Below, piece after piece: positions 1-8,301 of a DNA stretch of 64,000 bases; positions within the stretch are counted from its first letter, which is position 1, and every line of letters starts with the position of its first letter. The translations under genes and the position numbers were made by a program. This DNA comes from Bacteroidales bacterium (GTDB lineage Bacteria; Bacteroidota; Bacteroidia; Bacteroidales; Marinilabiliaceae): the NCBI GenBank assembly GCA_900766825.1, contig CAAFWU010000063.1:56495-120494 (forward strand), in the 5' to 3' direction. A model generated the notes under the pieces. The model ran no database searches and had not been told where the DNA came from. It worked only from the letters and a program-made list of their open reading frames with translations.

Positions 1-2370
1 AAGTTTTTTGGTGAAGAAGACAAAGGGTACTTTGAAGGTGCAACCTGTTTTATAGCCCATGCATCCCCAAGCTGTGCGACCTTGCACCACTTGGGCTCCA
101 CAAAGGGGACAGCGCAACTCCGATATGTCTACCTTGGGTTTTGCCTCCTTGGCGGGCTCCTTTTCGCGGAAAATCAAGTCGAAATTTGGGTCGAAGGCTA
201 TTTTGCCATCACATTTGTTGCCGTTGACCACAATGCCCTTCATGGCAGGGGTTTCGCCTTTGGTAAGGAGGGAACTAAGCTGATTGGGGGTTAGCTTTTT
301 GCCCATCACCTCGAAGGGGACCACAATTTTGCATCCTTGTGCATAGCCCGAACAGCCCCATGCTGCGCGACCTTTGACAAAGGGACGCCCACACTTGGGA
401 CAGAGGAGAGAAGGTGCCTGAGCCTCGGCAGCGGACGATTGGGATCCACTCGTTTTTGGGGCGCCATTGGGATCGTTTTGAGCATTTTGAGACCCGTTGG
501 ATGCTGCATTTTGGGCTGCACTCTTGCGTCGGGAACCTTTGGCGGCTGAGGATGCCTCGGCTTGCAAAGGGGCGAAGCGGGTGGCCGAGGTATCGTTGCA
601 TACGGCACCTACAACTTCGTAGACCATGGCACTCATCTCAGATATGAACTGTTTGGTAGAGAAGTTACCTTGCTCAATTTGGCGGAGTTTGCATTCCCAT
701 TGGCCTGTTAGCTCAACCGAGGTGAGGATCTTGGTTTTTATGGTATTTATGAGCTGGAGTCCAACGAGGGTGGGCTGCAGGTTCTTGCGCTCTTTGACAA
801 TGTAACGCCTTCGGAGGAGGGTCTCGATAATGGCAGCTCGGGTTGAGGGTCGACCTATGCCGTTCTCCTTCATGCGTTCACGCATCTCGCTGTCGTCCAC
901 TAACTTACCTGCAGTTTCCATGGCGCGGAGGAGGGTGGCCTCGGTGTAGGGCTTAGGGGGCTGGGTCTGCTTCTCTTGCAATTGGGGTTTATGGTCACCT
1001 TGTTCGCCAACGGTGAATTGGGGCATCACCTTGTTGGCATTATCGTCCTGATTAGGGTCCTGCGACTGGGCATCGTACTTATTGCCATAGACAACGCGCC
1101 AACCTGGGTCTTCGATGACCTTGCCAGTTGCCTTAAAGGGGACTTTGCCCGAGTGACCTAAGACTGTTGTCTGCTGGATGATGCTGTCGGGGTAGAAGTT
1201 GGCAATGAAACGACGGGCAATGAGGTCATAGACCCTCTTTTCGTTGAGGGACATGCTGGGAATGGGAGGGACGCCCGTGGGAATTATGGCATGGTGGTCG
1301 GTGACCTTGACGTTGTTAAAGACCTTGGAGGACTTGGGCAACTTCTTGCCTCCGAGCAGGGGGGCACAGAAATTGGCATAGGGGGTGAGCCCCTGAAGGA
1401 TTGAAGGGACCTTGTCGTAGATGTCGTCCGTGAGGAAACGAGTGTCTACACGGGGGTATGTAGTGAACTTATTTTCGTAGAGGAACTGGGCTATACGAAG
1501 GGTCTCGTCGGCCGAGATAGCGAACTTGTTGTTGCACTCAACCTGAAGCGAAGTAAGGTCGAAGAGGGCTGGAGGAGCCTCTTTACCCTTCTTGGACTTG
1601 ACGTCGTCTATTACAAAGGGCTGCGACTTAACCTCCTCGAGAGCCTTCTGACCCTCCTCAATGGAAGAGAAACGACCCTTGGTGGCGGAGAATGTGGTAT
1701 CGCGGTAGATGGTCTTGAGTTCCCAAAATTTCTCGGGCTTAAAGTTCTGTATCTCATTATAGCGCTGAACGATAAGGCCAAGTGTTGGGGTCTGGACACG
1801 ACCAATGGACAAGACCATACCCTTGCCTCCATAGCGAAGGGTGTAGGCACGGGTGGCGTTCATGCCCAAAAGCCAGTCGCCAACGGCACGAGCGCTGCCT
1901 GCGGCATATAGGTTGTCGAACTCGCTGGCGGGACGAAGGTTAGCAAAGCCTTGGGATATGGCCTCCTCGGTAAGAGACGAGATCCAAAGGCGATAGACAG
2001 GGCAATGAACAGAGGCCAGGCTCATAATCCAACGTTGGATGAGTTCACCCTCTTGGCCAGCATCGCCGCAATTTATAATGGCATCGGCCTGAGAAAAGAG
2101 GTAGCAGATTGTTTTGAACTGCTTGGCAATGCCTCCATCAGCCTTAAGCTTGATGCCAAACTTAGGGGGAATGATGGGTAGACACTCAAAACGCCAACTT
2201 TTGAGCACAGGGTCGTAGTCGTGAGGTTCCTTGAGTTCACAGAGATGTCCAAAGGACCAAGTGACACAATAGCCATTGCCAGCATAATAGCCGTCGTGTT
2301 GTTCGTTGGCACCCAAAACGCGAGCTATCTCTTTACCTACCGATGGTTTCTCTGCGATACAGACCTGCAT
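1..2370 (-). CDS. topB: DNA topoisomerase III (type IA), 3' end outside window
   Basis: Type IA topoisomerase that relaxes and decatenates DNA through a 5'-phosphotyrosine link. The frame is open from ATG at 2370 to the left edge (790 codons, no stop), so the C-terminus is missing. The start MQVCIAEKPSVGKEIARVLG is the Toprim domain of TopB. The body has GRVQTPTLG and then TTYPRVDTRFL, whose Tyr is the catalytic residue, followed by GIGRPSTRAAIIETL. After the catalytic core come an Ala/Ser/Asn-rich linker and two zinc-ribbon-like units, CPKCGRPF...WGCSGY and CPLCGAQV...WGCIGY. Escherichia coli TopB is about 650 residues, so this protein is extended at the C-terminus. Family assignment is secure from the motifs; the role of the extra zinc ribbons in DNA binding is inferred from topoisomerase I tails. 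Confidence 0.95.
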   Translation of the reverse strand, partial: MQVCIAEKPSVGKEIARVLGANEQHDGYYAGNGYCVTWSFGHLCELKEPHDYDPVLKSWRFECLPIIPPKFGIKLKADGGIAKQFKTICYLFSQADAIINCGDAGQEGELIQRWIMSLASVHCPVYRLWISSLTEEAISQGFANLRPASEFDNLYAAGSARAVGDWLLGMNATRAYTLRYGGKGMVLSIGRVQTPTLGLIVQRYNEIQNFKPEKFWELKTIYRDTTFSATKGRFSSIEEGQKALEEVKSQPFVIDDVKSKKGKEAPPALFDLTSLQVECNNKFAISADETLRIAQFLYENKFTTYPRVDTRFLTDDIYDKVPSILQGLTPYANFCAPLLGGKKLPKSSKVFNNVKVTDHHAIIPTGVPPIPSMSLNEKRVYDLIARRFIANFYPDSIIQQTTVLGHSGKVPFKATGKVIEDPGWRVVYGNKYDAQSQDPNQDDNANKVMPQFTVGEQGDHKPQLQEKQTQPPKPYTEATLLRAMETAGKLVDDSEMRERMKENGIGRPSTRAAIIETLLRRRYIVKERKNLQPTLVGLQLINTIKTKILTSVELTGQWECKLRQIEQGNFSTKQFISEMSAMVYEVVGAVCNDTSATRFAPLQAEASSAAKGSRRKSAAQNAASNGSQNAQNDPNGAPKTSGSQSSAAEAQAPSLLCPKCGRPFVKGRAAWGCSGYAQGCKIVVPFEVMGKKLTPNQLSSLLTKGETPAMKGIVVNGNKCDGKIAFDPNFDLIFREKEPAKEAKPKVDISELRCPLCGAQVVQGRTAWGCMGYKTGCTFKVPFVFFTKKL

Positions 2371-2455
2371 ATTTTAGATTAATTTACCAACAAAGATAGT
2401 GAACCTGAGCGAGAGAAAATAGAAAGATGCAAAACTAAAAGAACTATTCCTTGGG

Positions 2456-3595
2456 CTAATGAAAGTGTGTCGAACGCTGTAGTAGTTTAAAAATCTGCAC
2501 CTTAAAGATGCGGAACAGATTAATAAATGCCAAAGGGAAAAGTATGCCAGACGCAAAATAGATGGGCACCAGAATGTAATTTGTACCAACAGAAGGGACT
2601 AAGTCATAGGAATTAACGCCCCCCCCTAAATTAGTTAAATTTATCAATTCAGTAGTTAGTTTAAAAGATAAAAAATGGAGAGCAAGAATATGGAATGAAT
2701 TAGCACCAATATATTCTAAGCATCGTCCCCAAATGCTATGTTGAATCTTTTGAGATATGAAGCAAACGAGATAAAGAGCAGCAAAAGAATTTACCGTAAG
2801 ATAGGCAACATTATGAAAATCATTGAAATTTATTCGCATGGAGCCAACTGTAAACGATAAGTGCAAAACTAAGACAAGAGAAAGAAGAGCCAAAAGAGCA
2901 TTATCAAACTTAAGTGTAAAAACATTCTTAGCAAGGAATCCAAAATGGATGAGCCAGATGGCTGCGAAAAGGTTTGAAAAACGAGGTATTGTAAAACCCC
3001 AACACTCTGTAAGCGTAGAAAAAAAGGCACAGAGAGCCAAAAGAATAACTGTACGTTTTAGCTCGAAATTGTTATAATCAGAAGATAACTTCTTTAAGAC
3101 AGCACTTAAGATAGAATAGGCAATAAAAGCCATTACCATCACATATACAAACCACAACGGACCGACAATAGGTTCACGTCCAGCAAAGAAGATTGTAAGC
3201 AAGAGAGATTTGAGAGTATCGAACAAAGAATATGGTTGAATAAACCGACCGTAATCGCAATCAGTGGAGTACCAGTCTATATCAAAAAAGAAGTTATGCA
3301 ACAAAACGGCTGGAATATAATAGCAGAGAAGCATAAGATAAACCGTCTTTAGCTTTTTAGTAATAAAAGACTTAGGGGAAGTAAGCTTATCAACATTAAT
3401 AAAGAAACCTGCTATAAGAAAGAAGACGGCCACATGCCAAGACCAACCAAGCAAAGCACGAAGTGGATGATTATCTTCAAATCCACCAAAATAGATGTGC
3501 ATCAGAACGACTGAGCACATGGCAATTCCCTTAGCTACATCAACAAAGATTTGACGTGGTGATTGAGAAATACGTGACGATGATAGTGCATTCAT
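2456..3595 (-). CDS. acyltransferase family 3 membrane protein
   Basis: 379-residue multispanning membrane protein of the acyltransferase 3 family (OafA/NodX/WecH-like), which transfers acetyl or other acyl groups to sugars of surface polysaccharides. The N-terminus reads FVDVAKGIAMCSVVLMHIYF, the usual first helix ending in the conserved His. It is followed by WHVAVFFLIAGFFI, the second-helix motif, and about ten hydrophobic helices in all. The ATG at 3595 is the natural start, because the family motif begins about 15 residues in. The gene is AT-richer than topB, which lies 85 bp downstream on the same strand. The acceptor cannot be told from sequence; no glycosyltransferases adjoin it. Confidence 0.85.
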   Translation of the reverse strand: MNALSSSRISQSPRQIFVDVAKGIAMCSVVLMHIYFGGFEDNHPLRALLGWSWHVAVFFLIAGFFINVDKLTSPKSFITKKLKTVYLMLLCYYIPAVLLHNFFFDIDWYSTDCDYGRFIQPYSLFDTLKSLLLTIFFAGREPIVGPLWFVYVMVMAFIAYSILSAVLKKLSSDYNNFELKRTVILLALCAFFSTLTECWGFTIPRFSNLFAAIWLIHFGFLAKNVFTLKFDNALLALLSLVLVLHLSFTVGSMRINFNDFHNVAYLTVNSFAALYLVCFISQKIQHSIWGRCLEYIGANSFHILALHFLSFKLTTELINLTNLGGGVNSYDLVPSVGTNYILVPIYFASGILFPLAFINLFRIFKVQIFKLLQRSTHFH

Positions 3596-3655
3596 TCTTA
3601 GAGTTTTAGAAACAGTAGTTAGACAAATAGAACATCAATATTGAGTGTTAAGGGC

Positions 3656-3686
3656 AAAAAAAAACACTTGCCACATAGAGCAAGTG
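3656..3686 (-). terminator. intrinsic terminator of rnpB
   Basis: On the minus strand CACTTGC (3686-3680) pairs with GCAAGTG (3671-3665) around an 8-base loop and is followed by nine T (3664-3656). It lies 12 bases after the rnpB 3' end, between rnpB and the acyltransferase gene. Confidence 0.85.
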
Positions 3687-3697
3687 CCGAAAAAGAA

Positions 3698-4077
3698 AGT
3701 AGTAGAACTATAAGCCGAGTTCTGTACGTGCCAAAAGCACGCGCCTGTCATTTATCTAGATTGAATGTCACCATTCAACTCAAGCGGCCTACCCCTCCAA
3801 ACAGAGACCGAAATCTCAACATCACGAGCAGCAATGTCAGCAAGAGCTGGTTTGGATATACATGGCCTTACAAATCGTGGCAGCATAGAGCGAGAGTGGT
3901 CACCCACAACTCCGGTGAGCTCTTACCTCACCATTTCACCCTTACCTTACGGCGGTATATTTCTGTTATGCTAAGCATCACCTCGCGGCAGATCTTCTAA
4001 TTAGGAAGCACGATGCTCTACTTTGCCCGGACTTTCCTCAAATAGCATAGCTATCAGCGACAAGCCGCCCTACTACT
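3698..4077 (-). ncRNA. rnpB: RNase P RNA (bacterial class A-like)
   Basis: RNA subunit of RNase P, which matures the 5' ends of tRNAs. On the minus strand the sequence holds the universal blocks in order: GAGGAAAGTCCGGGC near 4040, GGTAAGGGTGAAATGGTGAG with AAGAGCTCACCG near 3930, GTAGGCCGCTTGAGT near 3790, and ACAGAACTCGGCTTAT near 3712. The ends pair as helix P1: AGTAGTAG at 4077-4070 with CTACTACT at 3705-3698. This gives a molecule of about 380 nt, a normal size. The 3' end reads CTCGGC where the E. coli molecule has CCCGGC. Ends are set by P1 and could shift by a few bases. Confidence 0.95.
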
Positions 4078-4251
4078 ATGGGGATTTTGAATTGATTTCT
4101 AGAAAATTATGGAACTACCTAAACAGAATACCATAAGTCAGTAGAAATAAAGGAGTTCCAAACCGAATTAAAGGACGAGAAAATACTCAGAAAAGGAAGT
4201 ATACTGTTTATGCAATGGGCAATAAAAGAAGTAATACTATTTAACTGAATG

Positions 4252-4911
4252 CTACTCAATCTTATAAGGAGCATAAGTGTCGTACTCAACAACAAAGGCT
4301 GCAGAATATCCTAATGCCTTTACTCTTGAAAGCTCTGCTTCAACTTGTGAACCTTTAACAGGAGGAGTTGTGTAGCGGAAAATTTTGTCATTGAGTCTAT
4401 ACTCATAGACTGTGCCTACATTCTCGAAAAAAGAGATGTAAAGTGGAAAACGGTAAGCACCAATCTGAACAACATAATCTTTATTAGGGTCTATCTCGAT
4501 GGGTTTATTACCAGTGGTTACTATACCCTTTGACGATGCAGCAGCGGCACCTTTTTTCAGACCAACAATAAAAGCTCCGTCATAACCCTTGCTCTTCACA
4601 GCCTTAATCTGCTTATTGGCTTCGGCATAAGAAGAGAACTTTCCGTAGAAATACTTAAGATAACCATCGGGTGTCTTGTATTCATAGAGGACATCAGAAC
4701 TCTTGACGAAGGAAGCATCGGAAGGAGGAGTCTGAGTTGCCAAAACCTGAATGGAATAAGCTGGCAAATCACTCTCGGACCAAGTAACTATTTTATTGTC
4801 AGTCCTCAAATCATCAAGTGAGTTCTGAGCGGCAGCAAAGTTGCAACCAAGAGAAGCAACAGCTACTAAGAGAGATGAGAATAGACGATCCATTGATAGA
4901 CAGTGTTTCAC
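4252..4911 (-). CDS. exported protein with two SPOR-like repeats
   Basis: 219-residue exported protein. A signal peptide (LFSSLLVAVASLGCNFAAAQ) is followed by two diverged copies of a SPOR-like module. Copy 1 (about residues 50-117) starts AYSIQVLATQTPP and ends GYDGAFIVG. Copy 2 (about 144-212) starts DYVVQIGAYRFP and ends GYSAAFVVEY. SPOR modules bind denuded glycan strands of peptidoglycan. The gene lies downstream of the PorE-like OmpA protein and on the same strand, so a role in anchoring the surface-adhesin apparatus to the wall is plausible but inferred. A second in-frame ATG at 4890 also leaves a signal peptide. There is a 205 bp gap to the upstream gene that holds a weak hairpin (TAAAGGAG 5015-5022 with CTCCTTTA 5038-5045). 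Confidence 0.7.
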   Translation of the reverse strand: MKHCLSMDRLFSSLLVAVASLGCNFAAAQNSLDDLRTDNKIVTWSESDLPAYSIQVLATQTPPSDASFVKSSDVLYEYKTPDGYLKYFYGKFSSYAEANKQIKAVKSKGYDGAFIVGLKKGAAAASSKGIVTTGNKPIEIDPNKDYVVQIGAYRFPLYISFFENVGTVYEYRLNDKIFRYTTPPVKGSQVEAELSRVKALGYSAAFVVEYDTYAPYKIE

Positions 4912-5116
4912 AGTTTCAAACTTCTAAGGGATAGAAGCAAACAGACGAGTGTGATATTGGGGTCTGGATTTGGGTGATATTAGGTTTTAAAAAAAGATAT
5001 CCGTAATTTCTCTATAAAGGAGTAAACATAACAGCGTCTCCTTTAAATTAACCTTAAAAATGCCTCAAGATAAAGAGAGCTTAGCGAGGAAGAGCAAGAT
5101 ATCTATTTAAATCAAA

Positions 5117-7168
5117 CTACTTTTTAGAATTCCAAACGACCACTTCGATACGCCTATTTTCTTTGTGCTTAGAAGCATCGCAATAGCGACCACGGAAGCA
5201 GCGGTTTTTGAGGTAACGCTCGCCGTAGCCACGAGGAATAAGCTGACTTGCTTTAACACCACGGGAGACAAGGTAATCTTTAGCCTTGTCCGCCATACGC
5301 TGAGAGAGGTCAAGATTAGTATACTTGTTGCCCTTAGCCTCAGTGTGAGCGTTGAGTTTGACGGTAACACCAGGTGACTTAACAAGATAAGAAGCGAGCT
5401 TATCGAGGGTTTTGAGAGCCTCAGCATCAAGATCGTTGTCGTAAGCAATGACCATACCCGATATGTCGTCCAAGACTTCGTCGTTGAAGATAGGGGTCAA
5501 CTTAATGCCCTCTTTGGAGATGTTAGCAAGTTCCTCTTCTGTTACCTGAAGTGTTTTATCATTGTATCCAGCCTTGCTTGCAGCAATGATAATTTCTTTG
5601 CCTTCGATAGCATCAGGGTTGACATCAAGGACAACGGTACCTGTTGCATCGGTTTCGCCAAATGTTATTTCAGTTTCAGTCTCTTCGTCGAGGAATCTAA
5701 CTGCGGCACCCTCAATGAGTTCGTTGTTATAAGTGCTGTAGACCTTGGTTGTGAAAGCCATAGATACAGCTTTCATAATAGGCTGATCGTTGATTTCTGA
5801 GAGAGGAGCCTTTGTTTCCGCGATGTTAACGTTCTCCATGCCGAAGATGGGGGGCATTAAATCAGCCTTGCTATCCGTTTCTGGCTCTACATAGACGACG
5901 TCGAAAATACCATCTACATTTTGATCGCCATGACGATTAGAAGAGAGGAAGCCTGTTACAGCATCAGGCTCAAGTTTTAGATAATAGAAGTCGTCATTGT
6001 TGCTATTATATGGCTTCAACATATTGCGCACATTCTGCCATTTTCCATCGATATACTCTGCGCAGAAAATGTCAAGACCTCCATAACCTTTCCAAGTATC
6101 TGAACTAAAGTAGAGTTTTCCATCTACATTGAGAACAGGATAGAGCTCATCTCCATAAGAATTTACCTCGGGACCAAGATTTTCTACCTTAGTGAAGTGA
6201 TTTATATCTCCTGAGATTTGAGCACGAAAGATATCTTTACCTCCATAATTTTTGACTGACTTACCATAGATTTTTGTATGGTCAGGCATATTGGAAACGA
6301 AGTAGAGATACTTGTCATCAGGTGAAACATATGGGTGTGCAAGGTCAAATTCATCGCTATCGAACTCAATAAGACGTTCGTTTACCCATTCAGTTCCATC
6401 AAAATCAGCTACATAAATTTTGAGCATTGACTCCTTATTTACATAGACTGTCTTTGTATAAAAAAGATGCTTTTTGTCGCTGGTGAAAGAAATTGCACCA
6501 ACGTGATATGGGGAAAGAAGATTGTGCGAGAAAGGTTTGGGATGCTCACCATCAATTACTTTTCCATTCTCATAGCCTACTTGGTAGAGATTGAGGAAGG
6601 CATTACCATTCTTATCAAGGTTTTTACTATCCTGAGCTGCATAGGAGAATACAAGATTATCCTCATAAACTTGAATACCGAAAGACTGACCATTAGCAAG
6701 AAGCTCTCGGTTTAGGTTTGCACGTACATCAGGCAAAAACTGTGGGTTATTCATAGCCCAACGGCATGCCTCTATAAAATCATTGATATACATGGGGCTA
6801 ACTGGAGCAGCTCCTGATTTCTTAGCCTTATCGTACCATTCAATTGCCTCCTCATAAAGACCAAACCTATGAAGAGCCTTTGCATAATAGTAGATATCCT
6901 CACCAGTCAATTCACTCTCTATCTCAAGGTATTCCAGATAAGACTCCATGACACTATTGAGTTCATAGAGCGCGCGCGCTTTCATTTTACGCTCCTCGAT
7001 GCCTAACACACCACCAAGTTCCACTGCCTGATTCAAATACTCACGGCAATGGTAGTAGTCGCCTTCATCAAAAGAAGCACGAGCTTTGCGAATCTCTTTA
7101 CGCTGAGCAAAAGCACCCGTCGAAGCGACGAGACACAGAATCAATATTGTGGTAAGAGTATATCTCAT
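5117..7168 (-). CDS. PorE-like multidomain OmpA-family envelope protein
   Basis: 683-residue protein with the same domain order as PorE of the Porphyromonas gingivalis T9SS. It has a signal peptide (ending STGAFAQ), a TPR-like helical region (about 25-135), a WD40/PD40-type beta-propeller with repeated YFVSNMPDHTK- and LYFSSDTWKGYGGLDIF-type blades (about 165-420), a carboxypeptidase-regulatory-like domain (about 465-545, with ETDATGTVVLDVNPD), and an OmpA C-terminal peptidoglycan-binding domain (about 575-683). The OmpA domain has NLDLSQRMADKAKDYL, GYGERYL and KHKENRRIEV. P. gingivalis PorE is a lipoprotein; no lipobox is seen here, so cleavage by signal peptidase I is likelier. Start ATG 7168 is preferred over 7177 because it gives a compact signal peptide. 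It follows a PorP/SprF gene and precedes a SPOR-like gene. Confidence 0.85.
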   Translation of the reverse strand: MRYTLTTILILCLVASTGAFAQRKEIRKARASFDEGDYYHCREYLNQAVELGGVLGIEERKMKARALYELNSVMESYLEYLEIESELTGEDIYYYAKALHRFGLYEEAIEWYDKAKKSGAAPVSPMYINDFIEACRWAMNNPQFLPDVRANLNRELLANGQSFGIQVYEDNLVFSYAAQDSKNLDKNGNAFLNLYQVGYENGKVIDGEHPKPFSHNLLSPYHVGAISFTSDKKHLFYTKTVYVNKESMLKIYVADFDGTEWVNERLIEFDSDEFDLAHPYVSPDDKYLYFVSNMPDHTKIYGKSVKNYGGKDIFRAQISGDINHFTKVENLGPEVNSYGDELYPVLNVDGKLYFSSDTWKGYGGLDIFCAEYIDGKWQNVRNMLKPYNSNNDDFYYLKLEPDAVTGFLSSNRHGDQNVDGIFDVVYVEPETDSKADLMPPIFGMENVNIAETKAPLSEINDQPIMKAVSMAFTTKVYSTYNNELIEGAAVRFLDEETETEITFGETDATGTVVLDVNPDAIEGKEIIIAASKAGYNDKTLQVTEEELANISKEGIKLTPIFNDEVLDDISGMVIAYDNDLDAEALKTLDKLASYLVKSPGVTVKLNAHTEAKGNKYTNLDLSQRMADKAKDYLVSRGVKASQLIPRGYGERYLKNRCFRGRYCDASKHKENRRIEVVVWNSKK

Positions 7169-7194
7169 ATCCAACAAATGTCAATTTATCTACG

Positions 7195-7202
7195 CAAAGA
7201 TA
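7195..7202 (-). promoter_or_regulatory. candidate -7 box for the PorE-like gene
   Basis: The minus strand reads TATCTTTG, a match to the Bacteroidota -7 consensus TAnnTTTG, 27-34 bases before the ATG at 7168. No good -33 TTG is seen at the expected spacing, so it is a weak candidate; the gene may also be read from upstream. Confidence 0.4.
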
Positions 7203-7319
7203 ACATTAAAAAAACTAAAATGCAGCGTAGAACAGAAAAAGATACTCAATTGTTCTAAATTTCTCACCAATAAATCTAAACTGACAAGAGCAAGAACTGA
7301 TGAATTTTCACAAATAATA

Positions 7320-8291
7320 TTAGAAGTGTCTAATTGAGCGCATACCAGGTCGTCTGGTTAGACGGAAGTCGTACTGCAAGGCAACTTCGTGAGATCCTGC
7401 AACTGTGTATTTCTTGATGTCGTTGAGGGGGAAGTCGAATGAGTACTTGATTGCCCAAGATTGTGTCATCTGATACTCGAGCAGGAAGACTATATCGGTC
7501 ACTGTTCGGTAAGAGAGACCCACCCATAACTTGTCGGCAAACAACATAGAACATGTGACATCGACCTCGAGTGGAGCTCCAGGAACCAAACGAATAAGTG
7601 CCGAGGGCTTTACCTTATACTGGTCTACATTGAATACGTAGCCACCATAGATGAAGGTGTGCAAATCCTTGAAAGAGACCGTATTCTTTATCTCCTGTTT
7701 GTCGGTGTCGTACTTGTTGGCAAAGAATCGAGGTATAGAGAGACCCACGAAGTACTTATCGGAGTAGAGATAGCCACCAATACCGAAGTTAAAGCCGAAC
7801 TTACTGATTCGACCGTCGAAAACAGGGTCGCCATAATCAACAGTAACGGCCTTGTTGGCATTATAGATGACGTTCTTGAAGCCGACCTGCATACCGAGGT
7901 GCAGATTTGTTTTCCTATTGAGCTGAAGCCTATAGGATGCAGCTGCAAAGAACTCGAGGTTGTTGGTGAAGCCAGCATGGTCGTTCATGATTACGCCACC
8001 AACACCAAGACGTTTCATCTTATCTACCTGACCGTGGACGTTGAGAGCACCAGTGAAAGGTGCGCCCTCGAAACCTGTCCATTGTGAACGGAAGATGGCT
8101 AATGCAGCCAAGACATCACGTGAACCGTTGTAGGCAGGGTTAAGAATACCCTGATTTGAGACGTAGTTGTTGAACACCGCCTGGTCCTGTGCATTGGTGT
8201 TTATACCAATGCACAGGGCAGCGAGTGCTACCACGAAATATCTTACTGAGGAACTCATTGCGCTCATTATAATAAGAATGTGAGTTTTCAT
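7320..8291 (-). CDS. PorP/SprF family outer-membrane protein
   Basis: About 323 residues with a signal peptide ending INTNAQ and then the family signature: a short YV-rich segment, NPAYNGSRDVLA, FRSQWTGFEGAPFTGALN and LGVGGVIMNDHAGFTN. The rest is a run of amphipathic beta-strands ending at RSIRHF, typical of the PorP/SprF family (outer-membrane beta-barrels of type IX secretion and gliding). SprF of Flavobacterium johnsoniae is needed to deliver the giant adhesin SprB and is encoded next to it; here too it directly follows the giant adhesin gene. Start ATG 8291 leaves a 10-base gap to that gene's stop; ATG 8258 gives a tighter signal peptide and is a fair alternative. The frame is open further upstream, but that part overlaps the adhesin's C-terminal coding region. 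Confidence 0.88.
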   Translation of the reverse strand: MKTHILIIMSAMSSSVRYFVVALAALCIGINTNAQDQAVFNNYVSNQGILNPAYNGSRDVLAALAIFRSQWTGFEGAPFTGALNVHGQVDKMKRLGVGGVIMNDHAGFTNNLEFFAAASYRLQLNRKTNLHLGMQVGFKNVIYNANKAVTVDYGDPVFDGRISKFGFNFGIGGYLYSDKYFVGLSIPRFFANKYDTDKQEIKNTVSFKDLHTFIYGGYVFNVDQYKVKPSALIRLVPGAPLEVDVTCSMLFADKLWVGLSYRTVTDIVFLLEYQMTQSWAIKYSFDFPLNDIKKYTVAGSHEVALQYDFRLTRRPGMRSIRHF

Positions 8292-8301
8292 GGCGAGGCG
8301 G

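Noticed and set aside
3641..4000. Plus-strand open frame of 119 codons
   Set aside because: It covers the rnpB terminator and most of rnpB; the product has no protein-like features.
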